Assembly (NCBI GenBank): GCA_026075535.2
Contig: AP026542.1
Location: 9,052,001-9,116,000 of the forward strand
From: Tricholoma matsutake
Lineage: Eukaryota; Basidiomycota; Agaricomycetes; Agaricales; Tricholomataceae
Length of the DNA: 64,000 nt
Direction of reading: 5' to 3'
This document shows, one piece after another, positions 48,399 to 60,277 of this stretch. A model generated the notes under the pieces. The model was not told the origin of the DNA, did not search any database, and saw only the letters and a list, made by a program, of their open reading frames with translations. The translations under genes and the position numbers were made by a program. Position 1 is the first letter of the stretch, and each line of letters begins with the position of its first letter.

Positions 48399-49104
48399 TG
48401 TTAAGAACTGATCCTAGAGTGCGTGTCGGAATCCAATTGGACACTGCAGGTGATAATAGTGGGAGGTTGTCGGGTTGATGCAGATTCTGCAGGATGGGAA
48501 ATGGAAAGGACTTGGCTTCAGCTTGTAATAAGCTGCGCCCTTCACCTTGTCTGGTGTCCTAATTTCAAGTCAAAAGTTTAGAGGTAGGAGCGGGAAAGTG
48601 TGGGTAAATGCAGGGAGGAGTATGGAGGGACTTAGGTTAAGTTCAGGTGAGGTTAGATCTTCAGAGGGAGACTAGAGGTCGAGTCAAATGGAGTTCAGAC
48701 TCTTAGAGAACTGAGGTTGGAGTAGAAGGAGGTTTAGATTGGCAGGATAAAGTTGAGTCTATGTCGATATATGAACTGAGGAATACAAGGCAAAACTAAC
48801 TAAGCTTAAATACTGTAGTCCAGAATAATGCGGAACAGGAACAAAGATTGTGGCAGTGTCTTGACTGCGTAGATAAATTATCTAGTGGGAGCTGCACAGG
48901 AATCTGTAGTCAAATTTGCAATAGAGATGGCAGCCTTGGGAAGGCAGCTGTGGATGCTGTACAAGGCGACCTGGTGCACAGCAGTGTGGGCAGTGCAAGG
49001 TGGCTGGGAACAAAATCAGAAGGAGTAGACAAATGTTGGGTTCGATGTGCGGGAAAGAGTCAGATGGATGCAGGTTCTGATCGGGCGAGGAACAGTTCTT
49101 GACA
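48399..49104 (-). repeat. 5' LTR of element G
   Basis: 706 bp, TGTTAAGAAC to GTTCTTGACA on the plus strand, followed by GTCAT. No tRNA primer site is evident next to its internal end (GTATATATGAAC on the minus strand). Confidence 0.93.
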
Positions 49105-49109
49105 GTCAT

Positions 49110-49797
49110 CTGGGGCACTGAAGTCATATGCATCAGGATAATGCCTGTTGGGAAACAATGTGTCATCATTAGGATGGTGAGGCCTTAGTAGGCTCACATG
49201 GAAATGCTGGTGTATACACCAGCATTTTAGTTCCATAGGAAGGTCCAACACATAGCTGGATTTCTTGGGGAAAGCTTGTAGGACCTTGTAGGGTCCTACA
49301 AATTTAGGTAGCAGTTTACTTGCACGTCCCTTTGGTAATGCAAGGTTCTTTGTGGAGAGGGAAACTAGGTCTCCTTGTTTGACATCGGGCTCCTCATGCC
49401 AATGCTTGTTTGCATAGTTTTGTTGAAAGACTCTTTCAGCGATGATACTATCATGGGCCATGGCCATGTTTCGCAGTGCATTCATTGCAAAAGTACACAC
49501 TCCAGGAGGAATGCGTTCTGTAGAAGGAAGTTCTTGCATCATACAAGGCAAGAATCCATAGTTGATTTCAAATGAGGCCATCCCCATTGCTCTGTTAATG
49601 GTAGAGTTTATGGCAAACTCTACAAGAGAGAGGAACTTTACCCAATCTTTTTGATTGGACGCAACAAATGCTTGGAGAATCTGAGCAATCGAATGACTTG
49701 CGCATTCCATTATTCCATCTGTCTGAGGATGGAATGAAGTGGACACAAGTATTTTGATTTCCAAGATATGGTGGATTCCATGCCACCATTTGGACAT
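49110..49797 (-). CDS. pol: Integrase C-terminal half of element E
   Basis: The minus-strand frame begins MSKWWHGIHHILEIKIL and runs through the HPQTDGIMECASHSIAQ block (Glu of the DDE set retained), FAINSTINRAMGMASFEINYG, GDLVSLSTKNLAL and GPYKVLQAF, up to YPDAYDFSAPDD where element G interrupts. It matches the integrase of B over its full length. Confidence 0.9.
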
Positions 49798-50628
49798 GAA
49801 TTTAGAGTCTCAATCGCAAACGATCAAGCCAGGTAGTCCATGCAAATGGACAATCTCCTTCACAAAGATGGGAGATAGTCATGATGCGGTCGTCATCATG
49901 TTCACCGGGATTAGGTGAACCATGGAAGACAGATGACAGATGATTACCCAAAGATAGTCAAATCCTTCGGACTCTGGGAAGGGTCTGATGAAATCCATTC
50001 CAATTGACTCCCATGGTCTCATGGGTGTTGGTAATGAGTGCAGCTTGCCTTGAGGGGAGCAGTATTCCCCCTTCGAGTGGACGCAAGGTTCGCATGAATC
50101 ACAGTATTTCTTGACTTCGTATTGAAGTCGAGGCCACCAATACCAACATCAGATGTATTCTGATGTCTTCAGAGGACCGAAATGCCCCACTAAGGTGTGG
50201 GCTTGTTTGATGATATGACCATGTAAGGTCATACCCTTGGAAGTAGAGGTGGGGATGCAAAGAACTTCTTCACCCCATCTGTTCTTCCTCCAAATGAAAT
50301 TGTCTCAGATCTGGAAGTCCAGGTGGTCTGTAGGTTTTTCAAGAACTTTCTTGAAATGTTTGTCATTGATGTATCCCTTTCAGATATCATCGTTCAGAGG
50401 GTCTAACTCTGACATGTGATTGTGCAGGTCAGGCCCTTTAGCCTGAGAAGTGTAAATTGAAGGGTCATCCTGTGATTGAGTGTTGTTCAAAGAAGATGTG
50501 GTCGCTCCTTCTGCATTTGCAGTCATTATGGCTGTGGCTGCCTCATGCTCTTTGACTCATTCTCGAAGAGCTTTGAGTTGTTCACCAACTTGTTTCTGTT
50601 GGGAAGCAGCGGAACGAGTTTCAATTAC
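49798..50628 (-). pseudogene. pol: Integrase N-terminus and tether of element E
   Basis: HIIKQAHTLVGHFGPLKTSEY and CDSCEPCVHSKGEY give the HHCC domain (about 50220-50080). GMDFIRPFPESEGFDYLWV (about 50000) has the first catalytic Asp; the second motif reads VCD followed by a stop. Between RNase H and the zinc finger is the Ala/Gln-rich helical tether also seen in B. About eight stops, nearly all TGA, are scattered through it. Confidence 0.82.
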
Positions 50629-51293
50629 TCAATTTTTGATTTCGAGATCTCGATTCCACGGGAGATCCTCATGGTTTGGATTGAGACATACGTCTGCGAA
50701 GATGTAGTGCTGGACTAAGGGAGCATCATCCCAAGAGTCAAATTGGTAGTAGCAGGACAGAGCATCTGCTACCTTGTTCAATTTGCCTTTGACATAATGA
50801 ATGTCAAAGTCAAAGTGTGATAGATACTCCATCCATCGCATTTGCCTAGCAGACAGTCACATTGAGTTTGGAAGAACTCAAGTGCCTGGTGATTGGTAAT
50901 GACATGAATGCATCTACCAATCACTTTGTCTTCCCACTTGAGGAGCACCTCAAGTATGGCAATAGTTTCATGCTCAAATGTACAGTAGTTCCTTTGAGTG
51001 TCTGAGAATTTCTTGGATAGGAACCCAGCAGGGCAGCAAGTTTGCCACTCAGGTCCCTGACCATACATCGCTCCAGTCCCAAAGACTGAGGCATCACAGA
51101 TCACCCATATCAGCTCAGGTGAATCTGGGTTGATCGGCTTCAGCACGGGCATTGTGCAACAGATGTGTTTAATCATCTGGAAGCAATGATTGTGCAACGG
51201 TTGCCATAAAAAGGCTTGACCATTTTTAGTCATTGCTGAAAGTGGACTAGTGAAAGCACTTACATCTGGCAGGAAATGTGCCAGATACTGCAC
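50629..51293 (-). pseudogene. pol: RNase H of element E
   Basis: 50778-51293 carries the RT thumb (QYLAHFLPDVSAFTSPLSAM) and RNase H start (IWVICDASVFGTGAMYG, FEHETIAILEVLLKWE). A shift near 50855 leads to 50629-50841 (RWMEYLSHFDFDIHYVKGK, DALSCYYQF). Arrangement is identical to B. Confidence 0.85.
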
Positions 51294-52391
51294 GAGTCCC
51301 AGAAAACACTGGACTTCATGATAATTACGAGGAGTTTTCCACTCTCATATATGGGCCATTTTGTCGCTATCTGCGTGTAGGCCATGCTTGTCAATCATGT
51401 GACTGAGACACTCTACCTTTTCAGCGTAGAGTTCACATTTTTCTGCACGGAGGTACAGAGAATGCTCATGTAGTCTGTTAAACACAAGCTCCAGATGCTT
51501 CTGGTGTTCTTCAATTGTGCTGCTGAACACGAAGATATTGTCCAGGTAGGCATGGACAAAGATTCCAATGTAATCTCAGAATATAGAGTTCATCAACCTT
51601 TGGAAGGTTGAGGGTGCATTGCAGTCGCCTTGTTGCATAACAAGACACTCGTAGACACCTTGAACCGTCAAGAAGGCAGTTTTCTAGACATCTTCTGGTG
51701 CAACTCGGACTTGCTCATAGGCATCTGAGAGGTCAATTTTCGAGTGGTACTTAGCTCAAGCGACATCAAGACGAATTAAGTCTTGATCAGGAAATGGTGT
51801 AACATCTTTCACCATGTTAGCATTACATTTCACTGCATTGATCACAGTGCAAAGTTTCCCAGTTTTCTTGGGAATTACTAGCATCAGAGTGGCTTGCTCC
51901 ACGTGGGCAGGATGCCACCAGCCTGCCTTGCAGTACTTGGCTATTTTCTCGGTGAGGGGTTTCCTCATCGAGTTGGGACATTTTGGAAGATAGTAGTTAT
52001 ACTTCTTCTTCTCATCCACCAATGGGATATGGTGGTTTATCTCCCTTAAAGGAGGTAGTTTGTCAGGAACTCCATTGAGGATGTCCTGACAAGATTGTTT
52101 CCACTCCTCACAGAGATGTGGAAGGTCCTTTTTTGAAAGAGGTCCTTTACTTTTAGCTTTATCAGCCAGATCTTTGCAAATTGTGAAGAGTATGTCGTTC
52201 AGGTCATTGACCTGATCTGGTGGAAGTACTGCAGGGATAGAGGGGTCAAACCTGGGAGGTTCAAAATTGGGTCCATTGGGGAATCTATCCCAAGTGAATT
52301 CCTGGATGCTCTCTTCTAGATTGTCTTCTTTGTCACTCAAGGGTTCCTCCCTAAAAGGATGGGGTCCGAAGTTTTCAGTGTAGATGGACAA
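51294..52391 (-). pseudogene. pol: RT of element E with mutated active site
   Basis: 51756-52391 holds the pre-RT linker and RT start (LMLVIPKKTGKLCTVINAVKC, PFPDQDLIRLDVA), 51345-51530 the palm end. The catalytic box reads AYLDNIFVFS; the Asn codon is at 51537-51539 on the minus strand, while B keeps YLDD. Stops at 51753, about 51687, 51573 and 51345 are TGA. Confidence 0.87.
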
Positions 52392-52624
52392 TGTTTATCA
52401 ACATTGTCTACTTCTTCCATCTCAACATTCCTAAGTCTAACAGATGGAGGTTGCACCATCATGGACCTCAGAACAGGCTTGTCCAGGTCCTTCCTCTTTC
52501 ATGCAGCCGGGTGGCCGCTGTTGAGTCACTCATCTTTGGGAGGTTGAGGACACATAGCATGCTGGTGGGCTTGCTTGAAAGTGTTAGGGCCCTTGATAAT
52601 GGTATCGAGGTGTTTGCCCTTGAC

Positions 52625-53257
52625 TCATACTTCGTCGTGTTTGAAGTCTAGAACTATACCATGTTTTCTCATGAACACAGTGCCTAGAATGGCATCATAT
52701 CTATTGATGTTAACAACATCGAAATAATGGGTGTTTTTTATTTCACCAATTTCAAAATCAGTGAATAGTCCAAAGTTGATCTTCAAATGGCTTCCAACAG
52801 TGCCTAATTGCAAGGGCACTGGTTCTTCCAATTTGTGGGCTTTAAGATTTGCTGACATGGTGAACTCTGGGGAAATTGAATCAGACGTGCAGCCTGAATC
52901 AAGGAGGATGAAAGCTTCAAGTTCATGAAGCCTCATTTTTGCCATGAAGCACTGATTGTACTTCTCTGAGTGAGGGGGACGGGTTATTTTCTTTGAGGAT
53001 TTCCTCAAAGTGGTCACGCCTCTAAAGTGTGGTTTGTCTTTGAATAGGTTGTCCATCATGATGCCTAATCTTTCAGAAAATGACAGAGATTTTCTCTCCA
53101 TTTCATCCTCAGAGTCTTCCTCTGAGTCAGACACCGACTGGGTGGATGGGCAACTATCAGAGTCATACTCTGAAAGGATTTTGTGGATTGCACCAATCTG
53201 ATCCAGAATATTCACTGGTGTTACCCCCAGTGTCAGATTCCAAGTTGCACAGTTCAC
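52625..53257 (-). CDS. pol: Protease of element E
   Basis: 210-codon minus-strand frame. An acidic Ser/Asp linker is followed by ELEAFILLDSGCTSDSISPEF, the retropepsin active site with its Asp intact. Conserved LKINFGLFTDFEIGEI and HYFDVVNINRYDAILGTVFM strands follow. It gives the reference for judging the Asp-to-Asn change in B. Confidence 0.88.
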   Translation of the reverse strand: MNCATWNLTLGVTPVNILDQIGAIHKILSEYDSDSCPSTQSVSDSEEDSEDEMERKSLSFSERLGIMMDNLFKDKPHFRGVTTLRKSSKKITRPPHSEKYNQCFMAKMRLHELEAFILLDSGCTSDSISPEFTMSANLKAHKLEEPVPLQLGTVGSHLKINFGLFTDFEIGEIKNTHYFDVVNINRYDAILGTVFMRKHGIVLDFKHDEV

Positions 53258-55887
53258 CTTCTGAACTGTATTGAGAACTGTCAGGGTTCATGTCTGACAA
53301 GGCAGACCCATACTCAGAGCGAGAGTTATCCTCTGAGTTGCTGTACACTGCGGTGAGTCTCTCATTCATCGCAGAATGTGAATCTGAGTCCCAGGTAGGA
53401 CTCAAATGGTGCTCACTGCTCAGTTGAGCATGGGAGGTTTGGGGATCAGTTGTAGACGCTGATCCTTCTTGAGTGGTACACATCTCAGCCGATGGTTTGG
53501 GCTGTCTGTACTTAGGGCAGCCCTTATCTGTGGAGTAGTGTGGACCTCCACAGCTGTAACAATTCAGGGTCTTCTTGTCATCAGACCTTTTGTCTGATTT
53601 GGATCCGGAGTGTCTGGATGGTTTCCCTCCAGATGCATGATGTCAAGTATCACGAGAATCTTTGTTACAGCGATCACTATCGCTGTGACTTTGAAGCTCC
53701 TTGGTAGGATACTTCGACCCTGGATATTTAGAGCTATCACAATAGTTCTTATTGTGTTTTTGCAATCTCAGGATTGTTCATGAGACCATTCGGGAGAAGG
53801 GTCTTTTGTTTTAGAAGTTTTAGTCAAAGAGGATGTGCTCTTTGACTTGGTGGAATCCATTATATGCTTCTTTTTGTTGAAGCATTTTCTCATCTTACTG
53901 ATTTCCTCTGCCTGGCAGGCAAAGTGTAGGATATCTTGCACTGAGCTTGTCTCAGCGGAACATCCTTTGTCTAGTACAAAGGATATGATGCTTGTGGGCA
54001 ACCCGGTCACCAATTGTGTTTTGAACGTAAATGGATCAGGTGCCTGTATCATCCTGGTAGCATAGCACTCCAGTTTGTGGTAATAGCCCATAATGCCCTC
54101 ATCAGTGTTATACTCAATGTGCCAGAATTTGTCAGTCACATTGTGGGTTGCATTTTCATGCACAAACCAGTCGTATAGGCCAGTGATGACTTCTTTGAAA
54201 GTCCAGGCTGATCATTGATGGTATGCACCATCAACGCTGTCTTCAAACCAAGTGAGGGCGGTGTTCTCAAGGAACATCGCTGTATATTCAATGTGGTCTG
54301 AGTCCAGCTCAGGACTGCACACCTTGTTCACCTTCAACCACTGAAGAAGGGCATTCAGCCATCTTTCAAAGGTTTCAGTATCAGGTAATCCACCATACTT
54401 TGATAGATTGGGAACTCAGGGACCATTCTTGCCTCCAGTGGCAGGAATTTCTGTCAAGACAGAGACCTTGTTGTCAATCTGTCTATGTATCTTGGTATGG
54501 ATGTCCCTCAAATATTTTGAGGGATGGTGAGAGCCTTTTTCTTGATAAGAATCAGGATAGAAAGATGTAGACCAGTAAGGGATACAAGGATCTCGTGGGG
54601 TACCAGAATGTCCAGATGGAGTACATCTGGAAGAAGTGCAAGTCCGCATTCCTTGTCAGTGCTTTGACAAGTTCCTGTGGGACACCTCTTCCTTGAGCCA
54701 GGAAGAATATTCGGTACTTTCATTGCTTGATGTGCTATATGTCAAGTCGCTATCACTTCCATTACCATCATCCCCAGACCCATCTCCATCTGGTGGTCCT
54801 CCATGGCCTGCATGACTCTGTGCAGGCCATTTGGAATTTACAGATGGTGGGCTCTCTCACTTTTGATGGCAAGATGAAGGGTCATCCTTATCCCAAGATT
54901 GACCATCTTTGTCAAAACGGATCCCCTGATCAGGGATCGAGGTGGGATGTCCATCCTGATATTGCCATCCTGTATCCTTTAAAGGACAATCCTGTTGTTG
55001 TTGATGTAGTGTACCTTCTTTTTAGAAGGTACTTCACAAGATAACTCGGGGGTCTGTAGATGTGGGGAACCACGTCTGTGGGTGGAAGGAATTTCTCATT
55101 CCGCTGGGTTGGTGGAATGAGGTTGGACAGGGTTGGGATCTTGTTCCGTTGCTGTAGAACAAGGTACAGTAGGGTTGATTATTCCCCTATGGGCAAAGTG
55201 ACTGGCATAACTTAACGCCAGATCTTTAAGTTGGTTTTCCAACTTAATCGGTTCAAAATCTCTTGCATCCATGCAATGGGTAAACATATCTGTTGCGATC
55301 TGAGCAAAATGCTCAGCTCCAAATTCATTGTCTGATTCATCCTCTCGAGGTTTGGCCTCAAGGGTTTTTTTCTCTAGGTGTTGCCGCAGCTGATCATCAG
55401 TGTTCATCGGTGTTGCAGGTGCCAATGGTGTTAAATCTGGCCATACGGCAGGGAATAATCCAGGTGTTTCATACATCTGGCTGTTGCGGGGAAGATCGAT
55501 ACCACTACTGGGGGTAATCCAGTTGTTGTTGGGCTCTGGGGTCAATTCATCCAGAGGAGAAAGCTTCTGCAAGCCAGGAGGAGGTCCTGGATTGGATTGA
55601 GTGTCTCGTTGACTGTTGTTTGACAAGAAAGATTTTCTGGATTTGGGGTCGCTGTCGTTGGCATCCTTGACAGTGGGCCATCAATGGTGTGGGCTGAGGG
55701 CAGAGGAATTAAGATTTCTCAAAGCAGCTGTATGTGCTTCGAGGGTCTGAAAGTCCCTAGTAGGAGAAACATCGTTTCTCAAGGTGCTTGTATGTGCCTC
55801 GAGTGGATGGGATCCAGTCAAATCTTGCACGTCCTGCTTGGGAGCAGGCTTCAGCTTGTTCTTGTTCTTGGCCTTGGTCAAAACCAT
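53258..55887 (-). pseudogene. gag: gag of element E
   Basis: It begins near 55887 (MVLTKAKNKNKLKPAPKQD) with two LEAHTSTLRN/LEAHTAALRN repeats. The frame 55096-55626 continues with the DNEFGAEHFAQIATDMFTH domain. Capsid-like 53768-54163 follows (GYYHKLECYATRMIQAPD, VTGLPTSIISFVLDKG), then a Ser/Lys-rich tail and a CX2CX3HX6C knuckle (NCYSCGGPHYSTDKGC, about 53519-53562). Stops break it at several points. Element D is inserted 115 bp upstream of its start. Confidence 0.8.
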
Positions 55888-56007
55888 GGTCTTGTTCTTG
55901 AGGTACAGTCTTCAGCAATGGAGAAAAAAAGATTTGGTCATAGCAGTGGGCAAAAAGCAAAGAGTTGAGTGCAAAGAAACTTGATTCAGGTCCTAGCAAT
56001 GGATATG

Positions 56008-56373
56008 TGTAACAGGACTAGGGGGGTGCCCTGTGTGTTTCTCCTATTTTTTACATTTGTTCTATATTTTTCCTCACTTCATTTCCTTCTATTCTTCATA
56101 TTCTATGGTTTTTCCGGATTTTATTACTAATTTTCCCTTTCTATCATGCTTGTGCATGTTGACAGTTCTATATTTAGAGGCAGAGCACCCCTTCCGACAT
56201 CTACCCCTTGGTATGATGTCATTCAGCAGCCTTGATCTGCCTATCTCTGCCTTTTCTATTTTTAGGTTATTATTTGATTTTTGTCGTCTTCACATATACT
56301 GGGCATTGGGAAAGGGATCCTTAGAGTTTTCTCTTCAGATTTCCCTTTGCTAGAGGCTGAGGTTGCCCTTATA
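56008..56373 (+). repeat. 5' LTR of element D, with a 60-bp deletion
   Basis: 366 bp against 426 bp for the 3' LTR. The missing 60 bp equal one copy of the CTTCNGATTTCCCTTTGCTAG repeat plus the spacer to the next, so recombination or slippage between direct repeats explains it. Confidence 0.92.
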
Positions 56374-56538
56374 GTAGAAAACCCTCCCCTAAGGCCCAAA
56401 ATCGCGAATGCACTGCCCAAGATAGGCAGGTACAGAGTGGACAACACTTCCCAAAGCTCCACAGACTCCCTACACACTGTTCCAGACAGTCTCACCTTTA
56501 CTGTGCCACCATTTTCACCAAACGCGCCCCCTAGCGAC

Positions 56539-57656
56539 ATGGATGCATCAGAGTGCCTCGATGTGCTTGAAAGTGACATTTCCGGAATACACGCGCAAAT
56601 CGATTCGCTTAAATCTATGATTGAAAACTTTGTCAGGACCCTCCAGACTAACCCTATGACCAATATTCCCCCCATTGCAACTCCAAGCACATCCAACAAC
56701 AATGTACCGCCAAATGCACCCACTAAAGAGCATGCCCAAATCAAACTGTCCCCCCCGCTGAATTTAATGGTGCACATGTGCAGGGACGTGCATTCCTTAA
56801 TTCCTGTGAGTTATACATCAGTCTCCAGTCACATCAATTCATTGATGAGGCTGCAAAAATTTATTGGGCCTTCACATACATGAAATCTGAACATGCCTAT
56901 CTCTATGTGGACCGTATTCTGCGTCAAACTAAAGAACTCGGTTCTCTACCTTTCTCCACTTGGGGTGACTTTTGAGCTGAGTTTGTATGCCACCTTTGTC
57001 CCCTCAATGAGCGCCACCGAGCAGTGACATGACTTGAGTCATCCTCTTACCACCAGGCGCGTCGATCTGTGGATGATTATATCAATGAGTTTAAGGATTT
57101 GGTGGACATGGCAGGATATGGGAGTGGGCTACCAGTGGTGGTGAAGTTCCGACGGGGCCTCAACCGAGAAATTCAGGACCAGATTGCACAGATGTTGGAA
57201 GGGCGCCCAGTGGATGATGATATCTATGCTTGGTATGAAGCTGCTTCACTCTGTGACAAGAACTGACTCACAAATGCGGCATTTAATGCTGCATTCCATG
57301 CTCCAACTACCACTCATGCACCCTACACCTTCAATCAAACCCTTCCCCACCTTAACCCCATTCCTGTTCATCAAACTCCCACACCAGCCGTCAATGTCCC
57401 AGTACCAATGGATGTTGATGCAGCCTGCAGCCATGCACATAGGTTGGATCTCTGCTACCATTGTGGGGAAACTGGGCACAGGGCTGGACCATGTCCCCAT
57501 CGTCAGGATATCCACATGCTCACCCCCGAGGGGTGAGATGAACTCCTCCAAGACTTGTTGGTGCTTGTAGATGTCGAGGAAGTGAAGGATCAGGTTGCAG
57601 AGGAGATCAAGTCAGAAGTTGTAGAGGAGCAGGATTTTTCTATCCGCAGCAAGTGA
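56539..57656 (+). pseudogene. gag: gag of element D
   Basis: ATG 56539 (MDASECLDVLESDIS) opens a coiled-coil start. One C is missing in the C-run near 56757 relative to C, shifting the frame before AEFNGAHVQG. Capsid (KIYWAFTYMKSEHAYLYVD, YINEFKDLVDMAGYGSGLP) and a CX2CX4HX4C knuckle (CYHCGETGHRAGPC) follow. TGA stops at about 56973, 57028, 57264 and 57535 fall where Arg or Gln is expected. The 16 bp missing in C are present here. Confidence 0.85.
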
Positions 57657-58331
57657 ATTGTACGCCCTCACTGCCTGTCCATAACCACTTTGAAGTCTTT
57701 TCAGTTGAATCCCCAGAGAATGAATCCATTTCTGTGACTGTTCCCCTCTCTGACCCTTCAAAGTTGGCTGAAGACATACCTGCTCTTCCCATCTCTCCCT
57801 CTGCTCCACACCCCAAAATTAAATCATGGGAGTGTAAATTACCATGCAAATATATTGTTGCATCCACTCCCTCTACACATTCCTTGAACCTAGCAATCGA
57901 ACTGCAGATGACCGACACTGGACAGATACTCAGTGTCTCTGCGCTCCTGGACTCTGGTGCGACCGGTCTCTTCATCGATGCCCATCTCGCCCAACAACAT
58001 TGCCTAAATACTCGCTCACTCTCGTGTCCGATACCTGTGTATAATGTGGATGGGTCCCCAAATGAAGCTGGTGCCATCCAAGAGGTTGTAGACCTGGTCC
58101 TCCATTACAAAGATCATAGTGAGTGTGCCCTTTTTGCTGTCACTCATTAGGAAAGCAAAAGGTGATTTTGGGCTATCCGTGGCTTCGAGACCATAACCCA
58201 GAGGTTGACTGGCATACCGGGGAGGTTACCATGAGCCGATGTCCATCCCGCTGTCATACTTGTTTCACAGAAGCCAGGCAAGAACATCGTGGACAGAAGG
58301 CTGCAATACGATGTACTCAGAAGTGTCATGC
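57653..58331 (+). pseudogene. pol: Protease of element D
   Basis: LLDSGATGLFIDAHLAQQH is intact here and shows the sequence deleted in C. The frame ends at TAG 58148-58150 after a 1-bp loss (CTCATTAGGAAAG versus CTCAGTTAGGGAAG in C). The next frame continues KVILGYPWLRDHNPEVDW and CPSRCHTCFTEARQ up to insertion X. Confidence 0.83.
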
Positions 58332-59712
58332 CAGTGATAGGTCCACATTGTCGTTCAAGCTCAGAAAACACATCTACAATCGTCATCGAAGCTCTATGAA
58401 CCCATATGAACCCCTCCAAAGCTCTGTGGACCCCTCCAAAGCTCTACGATGCTCTACAAAGCTCTACAAAGTCACGAGAATGCTTCGAAATCCTTCGCAA
58501 CACTTCAAAATTCTTTGCGACACCTCGAAATTCTTTGTATGCTTTCAGCCACTATAATACAATTCCCCCAACCTTTGTACAGCTCAGGATATACACTTGG
58601 AGCATCATCGATGGGTTCCGAACCAGTATTGAGCAATATCGCAGCGATATCGGCCTTTGAACAAGTCCGATATTTCCTCGACCAACTTCGAAAATCATCA
58701 AACATTGCAAATCGACATCAGACACTATATCGCTATCTGAATACTCATTGCACACATGCCAGATGTATCCCCTACGATCATTGAACAATATCGCACCAAT
58801 ATCAGGCCACGAATGAAGTCTGAAGAAACTTCAAAAATCTTTGAAAAACATCAAACCTCGAAAAACATTGTCGGACACAGTATTTCCTGTTCAAACAATC
58901 TTCGGACGCATACTGAACACATGGGACACTATATCACGTATATCAAACACATTTCGACTGCATGTGCATGCATACAATCCGCTCGAAGCAGTTTCTGATC
59001 TTTTATTCAATTAATAACAAGGACAGTCCGGTTTTAGCTATTCTTTCTTATTATTTCTTCATCATGTTATATTCACCCCTTCTAGGCTTGCTTTATTGTT
59101 CTGATCTACTTATATTGTCTTTTGCCTCGAGTTTTCCACATGTTTGCCTCATGTTCTCTAGCCTTTTTAGGTACTTTCTTTATTTTATATAAAAAGATGT
59201 ACTAGATACAAAGAAAAACAAGAAAGTCATCATCTTCCTCCCAGATCACAGTGATTTGAGAGTTTGGTTTAGTCTTATTCAGTCCGAAGTTTGGTGTTTT
59301 ATGCTAAACTTCCTCGAAATTCCTTGAAATTCCTTGCATTACACTATTTTCACTCTCGCTTCCCTCGATTAGCCTTTTCTTCACTTCTACTATTTGTCTA
59401 GTCCCCTGATCTTGCGTCTGAACATATCTGCACACTTGAAATTCCTCGAGACTTCTTTGAAAAATATTGCAACATCTCGAAAATCATCACAACCCCTCGA
59501 AAATCATCGCAACCCCTCGAAAATCATTGCAAGTCCTCGAAACACATTCTTTTAGCCTTGAACTGCTTCAACAAGCAGTCCTTTTATGATTATTTGACAG
59601 TCGATCTGACAGGTGACGTCTAGAGGGCCTCACATCCTTCCTCTGACTCGTGTTATACCATCCGAAGCCATTTTGTGGGTTTTGTTTGGGTTTCCGGGTT
59701 GAGCATCATCAC
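58332..59712. mobile_element. Insertion X (1381 bp) in element D, class unknown
   Basis: C provides the empty site: TGTCATGC|TGGACCCC. In D the same bases are separated by 1381 bp with at most 1 bp duplicated. The ends are weakly inverted: CAGTGAT on the left and ATCACTG across the right junction. The interior is rich in CCTCGAAA/TTCGAAG-type words near both ends and has no convincing ORF. It does not fit the 8-bp (hAT) or 5-bp (LTR) duplication pattern of its neighbours. Confidence 0.7.
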
Positions 59713-60277
59713 TGGACCCCTGCCTATACCTGAAGTGGAGTTGGAAGGGGTTCCTGATCTGATGCTGGACTCAGATGATGATGATGATGAGGAGCCAGGG
59801 GAAGTGGAGGAAGGTGATCAGATCTTCTACACTGCAATTCGTCCATCACATGAGGTGTGTGCTACATTGAACATATCCCAATGCCTCGCCGAGGCCTTCC
59901 ACAAAAACAATGCTGCTAAATCCTCTACTAATTCCTTGCTCCCTCATCTCCATGAGTTTGGAGATGTGTTCTCCAAGGAATGTTTTGACTCTCTCCCTGC
60001 GCGCAAGCCATGGGATCATGTGATTGAACTCACCCCCGGTGCAACCCCTTCATCCTGCAAGGTCTATCCTCTCTCTCCTGAAGAACAATGACAGCTTGAC
60101 CAGTTCATCAACGAACACCTGGCCTCTGGATGTATTCAACCATCAAAGTCACCCATGGCCTCTCCCTTTTTCTTTGTCAAGAAGAAGGATGGCTCACTTT
60201 GACCAGTTCAAGACTACAGAAGGCTCAACAACATCACGGTCAAAAATCACTACCCATTACCTCTCATCTCTGAACTT
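59713..60277 (+). pseudogene. pol: Pol linker and RT start of element D
   Basis: It resumes after X with the acidic DSDDDDDEE linker, SLPARKPWDHVIELTPGATPSS and [22 protein letters not shown] at 60089 and 60200 replace codons read as Arg in C (EEQ-R-QLD and GSL-R-PVQ). Same frame as the following RT. Confidence 0.88.

Larger units (their letters stand above)
42983..49104 (-). mobile_element. Element G: Ty3/Gypsy chromovirus lacking gag and protease, with an antisense ORF
   Basis: 6122 bp with two 706-bp LTRs (42983-43688, 48399-49104) and target duplication GTCAT (42978-42982 and 49105-49109). The LTR ends are TGTTAAGAAC/GTTCTTGACA. Pol runs on the minus strand; a separate ORF on the plus strand lies between the chromodomain and the 3' LTR. 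Only about 40 bp separate the 5' LTR from the first pol-like ATG, so no gag is present. Confidence 0.94.

Noticed and set aside
59440..59545. Tandem CCTCGAAAATCAT(C/T)GCAA-type words, considered as a CRISPR-like array
   Set aside because: Units are about 20 bp with no distinct spacers, and the context is a fungal transposon; treated as subterminal repeats of insertion X.
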